Part shown: positions 7,311 through 13,877 of the stretch, piece after piece | Numbering within the stretch: position 1 is the first letter of the stretch | How the letters are laid out: the number at the start of each line of letters is the position of its first letter | Assembly (NCBI GenBank): GCA_045539515.1 | Contig: JAZQFN010000016.1 | Span: forward strand, 1-15,924 | Origin: RGIG8748 sp045539515 | Lineage (GTDB): Bacteria; Bacillota; Clostridia; UMGS1810 | DNA: 15,924 nucleotides | Reading direction: 5' to 3' | Program-made: the position numbers and the translations under genes | The notes under the pieces: generated by a model | Databases searched by the model: none | What the model saw: only the letters and a program-made list of their open reading frames with translations | What the model was told of the DNA's origin: nothing

Positions 7311-7336
7311 TTTTATTTTCCTCCTTGAAAATAGTT

Positions 7337-7354
7337 AGTGTAAACGTTTACACT
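7337..7354. promoter_or_regulatory. LacI/CcpA-type operator in the dehydrogenase leader
   Basis: A perfect 18-base palindrome, AGTGTAAACGTTTACACT, with the central CG typical of LacI/GalR-family sites. It lies between the minus-strand -10 box and the ribosome binding site, about +8 to +25, where a bound repressor would block transcription. The core also matches the CcpA cre consensus, so catabolite control is an alternative. A close relative of this site lies at the lacI-type gene (11761-11776). Confidence 0.85.
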
Positions 7355-7368
7355 GCATTTACAAATTG

Positions 7369-7397
7369 ATTTTATCACAAATCACCGCTAAAGTCAA
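7369..7397 (-). promoter_or_regulatory. Sigma-A-type promoter for the dehydrogenase/isomerase operon
   Basis: On the minus strand, TTGACT (7397-7392), a 17-base spacer, then TAAAAT (7374-7369) preceded by TGA as an extended -10. Predicted start is near 7362, just upstream of the operator. Confidence 0.8.
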
Positions 7398-7416
7398 TAC
7401 ATTTGGTTTAAAAATA

Positions 7417-7440
7417 GCAGGTAAATTCTCAATTTCCTGC
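7417..7440. other. Small hairpin in the divergent intergenic region
   Basis: GCAGG/CCTGC and AAATT/AATTT pair around a CTC loop with one bulged T. It lies upstream of the minus-strand -35 box, in the leader side of the GH43-like gene. There is no U-run, so it is not a clear terminator. The rest of 7441-7580 shows no convincing plus-strand promoter; a weak TTGAAC/TAACAT pair (7547-7576) would put the transcript start almost on the ribosome binding site. Confidence 0.35.
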
Positions 7441-7594
7441 GGGGATTCTGATTCCGATTTCATTTAAAAGCACAAAGATAAAACAGCCAAAATAGTGCAC
7501 CGGGCATCTCTGCGCGTATCTGCACGATTATTGCTCGTTTGTGCCATTGAACAATTCGTTTCCGATGTGTTAACATTATGCAGAGGTGAAGAAA

Positions 7595-8656
7595 ATGAAA
7601 AATAACTCTATCAAAAACGGACAACCATGGTACGATACCGACGGAAACCGCATACATGCACAGTTTCCCCATATATTCTATCAAAACGGCAAGTACTATC
7701 TTTATGGATTCAACAAGGAAGAGTCAAAGGGAAATAACGGCATATGGCATAAGGGAATAGTAATTTATGAATCGGAGGATATGTACAACTTCAAAAACCT
7801 CGGATACATAATACCTCCGGACATGGACAACGAGAATTCTCTGTTTAATCCAAAAAGTCGTATTGATAATCCAAATATTATATATAATGAAAGCACCGGT
7901 AAGTACGTATTGTGGATATATAACCTGACAGAAAGAACTGCTCACAGTTTTGTTTCGGATTCACTTTTCGGGCCATATAACTCCGCGGAAGATGGTTTTT
8001 TACCCTGCGGATTCGAGCTTGGTGATTTCGAACTGGCAAAAGATGCCCAGGGCAGGGGATATCTGTTTTTCAACAGACCGCATACAGAGATTATATGCGC
8101 ACGTCTTACCGATGATTATACCAACGTAGACGGTACATATACAAGACTTCTGCATCATCCGGAAAGCGTGCCCTTCAACAGAGAGGCACCAACCTACATG
8201 TACCGTAACGGTAAGCACTATCTCATAACCTCAGGCACCACAACATTTTTCCCCAATCCTTCGGAAGTGTGTATGTCCGAAAATATAAATTCAGGCTTTG
8301 AAAATCTTGGTAATCCTCACATAGGTGACACCACCGATACATCTTTTCATTCTCAGATAAGAAGTATTTTCAAGGTTCCCGGCAAAAAAGATTTGTACAT
8401 AGCCTTTGCTGACAGATGGCTTCCCGATTATATGGATATTCCCTATGAGGTGTACAAAAAGTGGCACATAGATTTCCACGGACCAAATTCCACCGCGGAA
8501 GACAAGGCAAGAGTTGAAAAGGAAAGCAAAGGGCTTATACATGCTGATGTGTTCGATGTTTCAGAGGCTCAGTATGTGGTTCTCCCCATTGTGTTTAAAG
8601 GTGATATGCCTACCATTGAATGGCGAGAAAGCTGGACCTTGGAGGAGTTTGAATAA
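7595..8656 (+). CDS. GH43-like glycoside hydrolase (five-bladed beta-propeller), cytoplasmic
   Basis: A protein of 353 residues with no signal peptide. The opening PWYDTDGNRIHAQ (11-23) and KYYLYG (33-38), then NPNIIYNESTGKYVLW (92-107), GDFELAKDAQGRGYLFF (143-159) and REAPTYMYRNGKHYLITSG (196-214), follow the layout of GH43 subfamilies related to exo-beta-1,3-galactanases. E197 is the probable acid and D144 a likely pKa modulator. The usual AHGG segment near the start is changed to HAQFP, so catalysis or specificity may differ. Family members hydrolyse beta-galactosides or arabinosides; the substrate here is open. I chose ATG 7595 because AGAGGTGA (7582-7589) is well spaced for it. An in-frame GTG at 7586 lies inside that binding site and would add three residues. 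The gene is divergent from the dehydrogenase operon, and its stop directly abuts the AraC-type gene. Confidence 0.8.
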   Translation: MKNNSIKNGQPWYDTDGNRIHAQFPHIFYQNGKYYLYGFNKEESKGNNGIWHKGIVIYESEDMYNFKNLGYIIPPDMDNENSLFNPKSRIDNPNIIYNESTGKYVLWIYNLTERTAHSFVSDSLFGPYNSAEDGFLPCGFELGDFELAKDAQGRGYLFFNRPHTEIICARLTDDYTNVDGTYTRLLHHPESVPFNREAPTYMYRNGKHYLITSGTTTFFPNPSEVCMSENINSGFENLGNPHIGDTTDTSFHSQIRSIFKVPGKKDLYIAFADRWLPDYMDIPYEVYKKWHIDFHGPNSTAEDKARVEKESKGLIHADVFDVSEAQYVVLPIVFKGDMPTIEWRESWTLEEFE

Positions 8657-9529
8657 TTATCTGCTTGTCTTTCTGTATTCCGAGGGTGCTACACCGTTTA
8701 TTGAGGTAAAATGTCTGTAAAACACAGATACATCATTGTAGCCTACTTTTTCGGAAATCTCTGCTACGGATAGCTCTGTCTGCAAAAGAAGCTCTGCACC
8801 TATCTTGCATCGCAGGAGCTTCATATATTGCATGGGCGATGTACCGTATGCGGCTTTAAATCTTCGTCTTAGCTGACTTTCCGAAAGAAAACATATGCTG
8901 CACAGGGTATTGGTGTTTACATCCTCAAAGTAATGGGATGATATATACTTCTCTACCTGCGCTATTGGCTTGTCTTTTGCTGCCATGTCATCCTGTTTAT
9001 CTCTGGCACAAAAAATAGTGGATATTTTAAGCATCAGCTCCATCAGATGCACTCCGCACAATAGTTCCGGATTTATGGCTGATTGCGAAAATAAGTCTTC
9101 AAGAAGAGATTTCAATATCCGGTATATTTCTTTGTTTTCGTGGGGACGTATTACGGCAGGCAGATCATAATCGGCAATATCAATATTTATGTTGTTTTTA
9201 GTAAATATACTTTCTAAAAGACTTGTTTGGTCAATATAGGCAAAACGGCACATACACTCTTTATTTCCTATGCTTTGAGAATAGTGTGCTCTGCCGGGGG
9301 CAAATATCACTATGTCGCCGGTATGCAGACTCTCTGCAAAATTACTTCCGTAAAATATTCCAAGTCCTTGGGTACATATGCCAATTTCCAATTTATTGTG
9401 GTAGTGGAGATAGGGTGGATTATCTTTGGGAAGTGACACCGGCACTTCGTCATATCTCAAAGTGCTGATGCCACGTTCCATAGATTCAAATACAATGTTT
9501 AAGTTTTGTTTTGCTGATTGATTTTGCAA
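8657..9529 (-). CDS. AraC-family transcriptional regulator with N-terminal cupin
   Basis: About 290 residues. The N-terminal half is a cupin-like sensing domain (HYHNKLEIG..., then LHTGDIVIFAPGRAHY) that typically binds a sugar or related metabolite. The last ~100 residues are an AraC/XylS DNA-binding domain with two helix-turn-helix motifs, including FLSESQLRRRFKAAYG and the signature around ISEKVGYNDVSVFYRHF...PSEYRK. Start is uncertain: AGGTGA (9535-9540) is well placed for TTG 9529, while a GTG at 9538 lies inside that binding site and would add three residues; ATG 9481 lacks a binding site. The gene is divergent from the DUF6259-like glycosidase and convergent with the GH43-like gene, so it probably activates one or both in response to their sugar. 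Confidence 0.85.
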   Translation of the reverse strand: MQNQSAKQNLNIVFESMERGISTLRYDEVPVSLPKDNPPYLHYHNKLEIGICTQGLGIFYGSNFAESLHTGDIVIFAPGRAHYSQSIGNKECMCRFAYIDQTSLLESIFTKNNINIDIADYDLPAVIRPHENKEIYRILKSLLEDLFSQSAINPELLCGVHLMELMLKISTIFCARDKQDDMAAKDKPIAQVEKYISSHYFEDVNTNTLCSICFLSESQLRRRFKAAYGTSPMQYMKLLRCKIGAELLLQTELSVAEISEKVGYNDVSVFYRHFTSINGVAPSEYRKTSR

Positions 9530-9548
9530 TATTATCACCTGTTTTTTG

Positions 9549-9566
9549 TAACAATTAATAACAATT
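9549..9566. promoter_or_regulatory. Tandem TAACAATT half-sites, possible AraC-type binding site
   Basis: Two identical 8-base words TAACAATT (9549-9556 and 9559-9566) are spaced by one helical turn (10 bases). They lie in the short divergent region between the araC-type gene and the DUF6259-like gene, just downstream of the araC-type promoter. AraC-family proteins often bind direct repeats. Assignment to the local regulator is inference. Confidence 0.4.
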
Positions 9567-9577
9567 CGTGTATGAGG

Positions 9578-9606
9578 ATTATATCATATAGTTTTGTAAC
9601 TGTAAA
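9578..9606 (-). promoter_or_regulatory. Promoter of the AraC-type regulator gene
   Basis: On the minus strand, TTTACA (9606-9601), a 17-base spacer and TATAAT (9583-9578) with extended -10 TGA. The -35 box overlaps the ribosome binding site (AAAGGAG, 9604-9610) of the divergent gene. I see no equally good plus-strand promoter in the 80-base gap. Confidence 0.75.
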
Positions 9607-9618
9607 GGAGTATTATAA

Positions 9619-11646
9619 ATGAAAAACTTTTCAATAAACTGTTCAAAGGGTTGTATCGAAGCTCTTGGCACAGATGAGCACAATTTTATATCGGGTTTTG
9701 CACCGCTTTTTGCACTAAGAATGAGAAATGATGCCGGTGAGCTTTTTAAATACGGGGCACAGGACGCCAAAGAAGTAAGGGAGCTGGCAGATTCCTTTGA
9801 ATATATTTTCGATTGTGGAATATCTGTTGAAGTTTGTGTAACTTGCAATAGTAATAATGGCTTTACAACTTGGGGCATAAATGTAAAAAACAATACCAAT
9901 ATGGCGGTAGAGTGTGTAGACTATCCGAACATTCCTTTTGCACGCCTTAAAAAAAACGGTGGCGACGGCACAATACTTTTTCCCTACAACGAAGGTGTGC
10001 TCATAGATGATGCATTGATGCGTGAAGGCACCGGTTTTGATAGAAGAGATGCACAGTATCCTTCAGAAGGACTTTTCACCCTGTTTCCCAATATGATATG
10101 CTCACAGTTTATGGCATATATTGCTAAGGGGTACGGTGTGTATATTGGCGCACACGATAAGTCCCGTGGGCTTAAGGGCTTTGAATATAATCCAACCAAA
10201 GACGGAGTTGTGTTGTCTGTTCGTACTTATACCGGATGTGATTTCGGTAACAACTACACCTTGGAGTATCCTCTTGTTACAAAGGTGTTTACCGGTGGTT
10301 GGGAAGATGGTGCTGAAATTTATCGCAATTGGTTTTATGATAATCTTCCGCCAAATCTTAAAAAGGCAGAGCATAACAAAAACTTGCCCGATTGGTACAA
10401 GGAGCATCCGCTTATTGTGGCATATCCCGTAAGGGGCAAGCACGACATGGACAAAATGGAACCAAATAGCTTGTTTCCTTATGTAAATGCGCTTCCGCTT
10501 ATTGATGAAATATCGACCAAAACAGATTCAAAAGTTATGGCACTTCTTATGCACTGGGAAGGTACAGCACCATGGGCACCGCCTTATGTGTGGCCTCCTT
10601 ATGGCGGTAGCGAGGCACTTTATGAATTTAGAGATAAACTTCACGAAAAAGGTCATCTCCTTGGAGTGTATTGCTCAGGCTTTGGATGGACTTATGAAAG
10701 CAATCTCACAGACTACAACCGCAGAGAAGAATGGCATAGCGGTTCTGTAGAATCTGCAATGTGTGCAGGCCCCGACGGTAAAGTTGCAATAAGCCGTATA
10801 TGCACCGGACAGCGAAGTGGCTATGACCTTTGCCCTGCATCAGACAAAGCAAAAGAAATACTTATGGAAGCTTATACACCTCTTTTTGAAGCAGGTATAG
10901 ATTACGCCCAGATATTAGACCAGAATCACGGAGGAGGGCAGTATCTCTGCTACAGCAGAGACCACGGTCATCCGCCAATGCCCGGAAGCTGGATGACGGA
11001 AAATATGCAAAAGCTTTTGTCGGATTGGAACAAGGCGGCGCCCGGTATGCTTTTTGGTTGTGAATCCGCAGCGGCAGAACCTTTTTTGGGCAATCTGCTT
11101 TTTAGCGACAACAGATTTGAGCTTAATTATCATCTTGGAACTCCGGTACCCCTTTATGCATATATCTATCACGAATATCTGCATAATTTCATGGGAAATC
11201 AGGTTTGTTGTCCTCTGGATGTTTTCTCCGACACATTATGTTATCGTCTTGCCTATTCTTTTGTAGCAGGCGATTGCCTTACTCTTGTGGTAAATCCCGA
11301 AGGTGAGCTCTTGCCCCATTGGGGTTCAAGAGATGGAGTAAACCCTGATAAAGAAAAGACACTTAAGTTTATAAAAAACATTTTAAAATTATACAAAACC
11401 AAAGCAAAGCCCTATCTTTTGTACGGCAAAATGGAAAAGACAATTCCGTTTATGTGCAATAATGTGTGCTATTGCTCTTGCTTTGGTGAAGATATAGTTT
11501 TGCCGGCGGTATATTCTGCCGCATGGAGCTACAAAAATAAAAAAGTTCAGATATTTGTAAACCCTACCGACTCTGCACAAATTGTCAGCATGGGGGATAA
11601 ATCCTTTACCATCGATGCTCTCGATGCATTACTATTGGATATTTAA
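9619..11646 (+). CDS. Putative cytoplasmic glycoside hydrolase, DUF6259-like
   Basis: This is a 675-residue protein without a signal peptide. It reads as an N-terminal beta-sandwich (~1-225, ending near FTGGWEDGAEIYRNW), a TIM-barrel core (~260-570) and a small C-terminal beta domain (~600-675). This architecture and motifs such as GGWEDGAEIYR, YCSGFGW (351-357), DYAQILDQNHGGGQ (428-441) and FGCESAAAEPF (479-489) match my recollection of DUF6259 proteins, a poorly characterised glycosidase-like family. D434, E482 and E487 are plausible catalytic acids, but none is proven. Start ATG 9619 has AAAGGAG at 9604-9610. The lack of export signal means the substrate must enter the cell first, so an imported oligosaccharide or glycoside is likely. 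The gene is divergent from the AraC-type regulator and is followed by a hairpin before the lacI-type promoter. Confidence 0.7.
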   Translation: MKNFSINCSKGCIEALGTDEHNFISGFAPLFALRMRNDAGELFKYGAQDAKEVRELADSFEYIFDCGISVEVCVTCNSNNGFTTWGINVKNNTNMAVECVDYPNIPFARLKKNGGDGTILFPYNEGVLIDDALMREGTGFDRRDAQYPSEGLFTLFPNMICSQFMAYIAKGYGVYIGAHDKSRGLKGFEYNPTKDGVVLSVRTYTGCDFGNNYTLEYPLVTKVFTGGWEDGAEIYRNWFYDNLPPNLKKAEHNKNLPDWYKEHPLIVAYPVRGKHDMDKMEPNSLFPYVNALPLIDEISTKTDSKVMALLMHWEGTAPWAPPYVWPPYGGSEALYEFRDKLHEKGHLLGVYCSGFGWTYESNLTDYNRREEWHSGSVESAMCAGPDGKVAISRICTGQRSGYDLCPASDKAKEILMEAYTPLFEAGIDYAQILDQNHGGGQYLCYSRDHGHPPMPGSWMTENMQKLLSDWNKAAPGMLFGCESAAAEPFLGNLLFSDNRFELNYHLGTPVPLYAYIYHEYLHNFMGNQVCCPLDVFSDTLCYRLAYSFVAGDCLTLVVNPEGELLPHWGSRDGVNPDKEKTLKFIKNILKLYKTKAKPYLLYGKMEKTIPFMCNNVCYCSCFGEDIVLPAVYSAAWSYKNKKVQIFVNPTDSAQIVSMGDKSFTIDALDALLLDI

Positions 11647-11653
11647 TAAATCC

Positions 11654-11685
11654 GAGGAAGTTCATAGACTATGGACTTCCTCTTT
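11654..11685 (+). terminator. Hairpin after the DUF6259-like gene, probable terminator
   Basis: GAGGAAGT (11654-11661) pairs with ACTTCCTC (11675-11682), and the stem continues through CATAG/CTATG to give a nearly perfect palindrome 8 bases after the stop codon. Only three Ts follow directly, so termination may be leaky. Confidence 0.65.
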
Positions 11686-11730
11686 GTGTATATGAAAAAG
11701 AAAACTTTATCAATAAATTACACTTAGTAC

Positions 11731-11759
11731 TTGAATTTTTTAAAAAACTGTGATATAAT
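11731..11759 (+). promoter_or_regulatory. Promoter of the LacI-type regulator gene
   Basis: TTGAAT (11731-11736), a 17-base spacer and consensus TATAAT (11754-11759) with extended -10 TGA. The operator begins two bases after the -10 box and covers the predicted start site. Confidence 0.85.
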
Positions 11760-11760
11760 G

Positions 11761-11776
11761 ATGTAAACGATTACAT
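11761..11776. promoter_or_regulatory. LacI/CcpA-type operator, probable autoregulation site
   Basis: ATGTAAACGATTACAT is a near-perfect palindrome with central CG, sharing 13 of 14 core bases with the site at 7339-7352. Its place over the start site of the lacI-type gene predicts negative autoregulation. The core also fits the cre consensus, so CcpA binding is an alternative. Confidence 0.8.
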
Positions 11777-11805
11777 TAAGGTTTAAAGAAAGGTGGCGGT
11801 TCTCT

Positions 11806-12789
11806 GTGGCAAGTATCAAAGATGTTGCAAAAGAAGCAGGGGTATCCGTTGCCACGGTTTCCAGAGTTATCAATAAAAAAGGTGTGTGCGCTCCCCAAAC
11901 AGTTGAAGCGGTGATGAATGCTGTTGCAAAGCTTGGCTACAAGCCCAATCTTTTCGGCAAAGCATTACGCCGAAGCGAAACCAACATTATTATGGTTATG
12001 CTTTCGTCACTTGCCAATACATTTTGTAGCCGTGTAATTCATGCTATAGACAAAATAGCCGGCAAGAATGGATACCATGTTATGGTTTGTACCACTGAGG
12101 GCATAAAATCCAAAGAAGATTACTACACAGCCTTTGCTTGCAACGGACTTTTTGACGGTATCATTATATTAAACAGTAGCTTATCCCAAGAGGAAATGGC
12201 TTCTCTTTCTTCACAAATTCCCGTTGTTCAGTGCAATGAGTACATAGATACCAAAGATACGCCATACATTACCATAGACAACCGAAAGGCAGCCTACGAT
12301 GCAGTAACCCGGCTTATAAAAACAGGCAATAAGCGCATTGTATACTATACTGTAGAAAATGAACTTATCTCTACAAAGGAACGTTTTGAAGGCTACCGTG
12401 ACGCTCTGGAGGAAAACGGTATAGAATTTGACGAAGACCTTATTGTTTACGGTAACTACGGCTATCGAAATGCAGTTACAATGTTTGAAAATTTTTTGTA
12501 TAAAGAAATTCCTTTTGATGCAGTATTTGCAATTTCCGACCGTATGGCAGCAGGGGCACTCTCGGTACTTAATGCCAAGGGTACAAAGGTACCGGCGGAA
12601 GTTGAAGTAATAGGTTTTGACAACACGGATATTTCCTACACCTCAAGCCCCATGCTCACTACTGTTGCCCAGCCTCATTATGAGCTTGGAAGCAAAGCTT
12701 TTGAACAGCTTAAGTCTTTAATAGATGGTGAAAAGCCGGAAAACATTGTTCTCTCTCACAAGATAATGGCAAGAGAATCCACAAAATAA
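11806..12789 (+). CDS. LacI/GalR-family transcriptional repressor
   Basis: This is a 327-residue regulator. The N-terminal helix-turn-helix ASIKDVAKEAGVSVATVSRV (2-21) is textbook LacI and is followed by the hinge region KPNLFGKALRR (46-56). The remainder is a periplasmic-binding-protein-like effector domain that should bind a sugar or sugar derivative. Start is GTG 11806 with AAAGGTGG at 11789-11796. An operator overlaps its promoter and a matching one precedes the minus-strand dehydrogenase gene, so it probably represses itself and that operon until the inducer appears. It is followed, without a clear terminator, by an isomerase/dehydrogenase pair that may be read through from the same promoter. 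Confidence 0.93.
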   Translation: MASIKDVAKEAGVSVATVSRVINKKGVCAPQTVEAVMNAVAKLGYKPNLFGKALRRSETNIIMVMLSSLANTFCSRVIHAIDKIAGKNGYHVMVCTTEGIKSKEDYYTAFACNGLFDGIIILNSSLSQEEMASLSSQIPVVQCNEYIDTKDTPYITIDNRKAAYDAVTRLIKTGNKRIVYYTVENELISTKERFEGYRDALEENGIEFDEDLIVYGNYGYRNAVTMFENFLYKEIPFDAVFAISDRMAAGALSVLNAKGTKVPAEVEVIGFDNTDISYTSSPMLTTVAQPHYELGSKAFEQLKSLIDGEKPENIVLSHKIMARESTK

Positions 12790-12793
12790 TTTT

Positions 12794-12823
12794 TGTCATT
12801 CTTAAGGGAAGGGAAGAATCTTC
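12794..12823. repeat. Degenerate half-copy of the palindromic repeat
   Basis: TGTCATTCTTAAGG...GAAGAATCTTC resembles the left arm of the repeats at 4754 and 6023. The right arm is missing. The following TTATTAGCGTTAAT resembles the right outer flank of copy 2, which suggests internal deletion. A short hairpin, CCGCC-AA-GGCGG (12844-12855), follows without a U-run. Confidence 0.55.
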
Positions 12824-12905
12824 AATTTATTAGCGTTAATATTCCGCCAAGGCGGTGTATTATAAATTTTAGTAAATTATATTTCTTTTCAAGGAGGAAA
12901 TTATT

Positions 12906-13877
12906 ATGAAATTAGGCGTTTTCAGTCCTGTACTGGCTCAGTCCACATTCAAGGAAATGATTGAGTATCTTGCGTCCCAGGGTGTAGACCAGGTAGAAAT
13001 GGGTGCCGGCGGTTATCCCGGTAAGGCACACTTTGACCCCGAGGTTCTTTTAGCCGACGATGCAAAGATTGAAGAAATCAAAAAAATCCTTGCAGACAAC
13101 AATATGTCCATTGCTGCAATAAGCTGTCACGGTAATCCCGTACATCCCGACAAAGCTACAGCAGAAATGTATCACAATGATTTTAACAACGCAGTTCTTC
13201 TTGCAGAAAAACTTGGCGTTGACACAATAGTAGGCTTCTCCGGATGCCCCGGTGATTCCGAAGGAAGCAAATGGCCCAACTGGGTTACCTGCTCCTGGCC
13301 CGAGGATTATCTTTCCGTTCTTGACTATCAGTGGAACGAAGTTCTCATTCCTTACTGGAAGAAGGAAGCAGAATTCTGCAAAGCACACGGCATTAAGAAA
13401 ATTGCTTTTGAAATGCACCCCGGTTTTTGTGTATACAACACATCCACAGTTCTTAAGTTAAGAGAAGCAGTAGGTGATATCATCGGTGCAAACGTAGACC
13501 CCAGCCATCTTCTCTGGCAGGGTATGGACCCCGTAGAAGTTATAAAGGTGTTAGGCAAGGCAAATGCTATCCACCACTTCCACGCAAAGGATACCAAAAT
13601 AGACAAAACAAACACAGCAGTAAACGGTGTTCTCGATGTAGGTCACTACGGCAATGTTCTTGACCGTTCCTGGGTATTCAGAACAGTAGGCTACGGCAAT
13701 GGCAAAGAAATGTGGAACGCAGTAATCAGTACCTTAAAGGCTACAGGCTATGACGGTGTTATCAGCATTGAGCATGAAGACTCCATGATGAGCCCCAAGG
13801 AAGGCCTTGAAAAGGCAATCAGCTTCTTAAAGGAAGTAATAATTTACGAACAACCCGGAGAAATGTGGTGGGCATAA
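12906..13877 (+). CDS. Sugar phosphate isomerase/epimerase family protein (TIM barrel)
   Basis: This 323-residue cytoplasmic protein is of the same superfamily as the product of 5128-5967 but of a different, longer subfamily common in Clostridia. Motifs include EMGAGGYPGKAH (31-42), SCHGNPVHPDKA (73-84), FSGCPGD (111-117), AFEMHPGF (167-174), NVDPSHLLWQG (196-206), HHFHAKD (223-229) and SIEHED (287-292). Probable metal ligands are E169, D198, H226 and E289. Some relatives of this kind act on 3-keto-sugars, including subunits of C-glycoside-cleaving enzymes. Those also need a small DUF6379 partner, and none is visible here. It has a strong binding site GGAGG (12893-12897), and its TAA overlaps the ATG of the next dehydrogenase gene by one base, so the two are translationally coupled. 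The exact reaction is unknown. Confidence 0.87.
   Translation: MKLGVFSPVLAQSTFKEMIEYLASQGVDQVEMGAGGYPGKAHFDPEVLLADDAKIEEIKKILADNNMSIAAISCHGNPVHPDKATAEMYHNDFNNAVLLAEKLGVDTIVGFSGCPGDSEGSKWPNWVTCSWPEDYLSVLDYQWNEVLIPYWKKEAEFCKAHGIKKIAFEMHPGFCVYNTSTVLKLREAVGDIIGANVDPSHLLWQGMDPVEVIKVLGKANAIHHFHAKDTKIDKTNTAVNGVLDVGHYGNVLDRSWVFRTVGYGNGKEMWNAVISTLKATGYDGVISIEHEDSMMSPKEGLEKAISFLKEVIIYEQPGEMWWA

Noticed and set aside
12844..12855. Terminator after the lacI-type gene
   Set aside because: The stem is only 5 base pairs and no U-run follows. Read-through into the isomerase gene seems possible.
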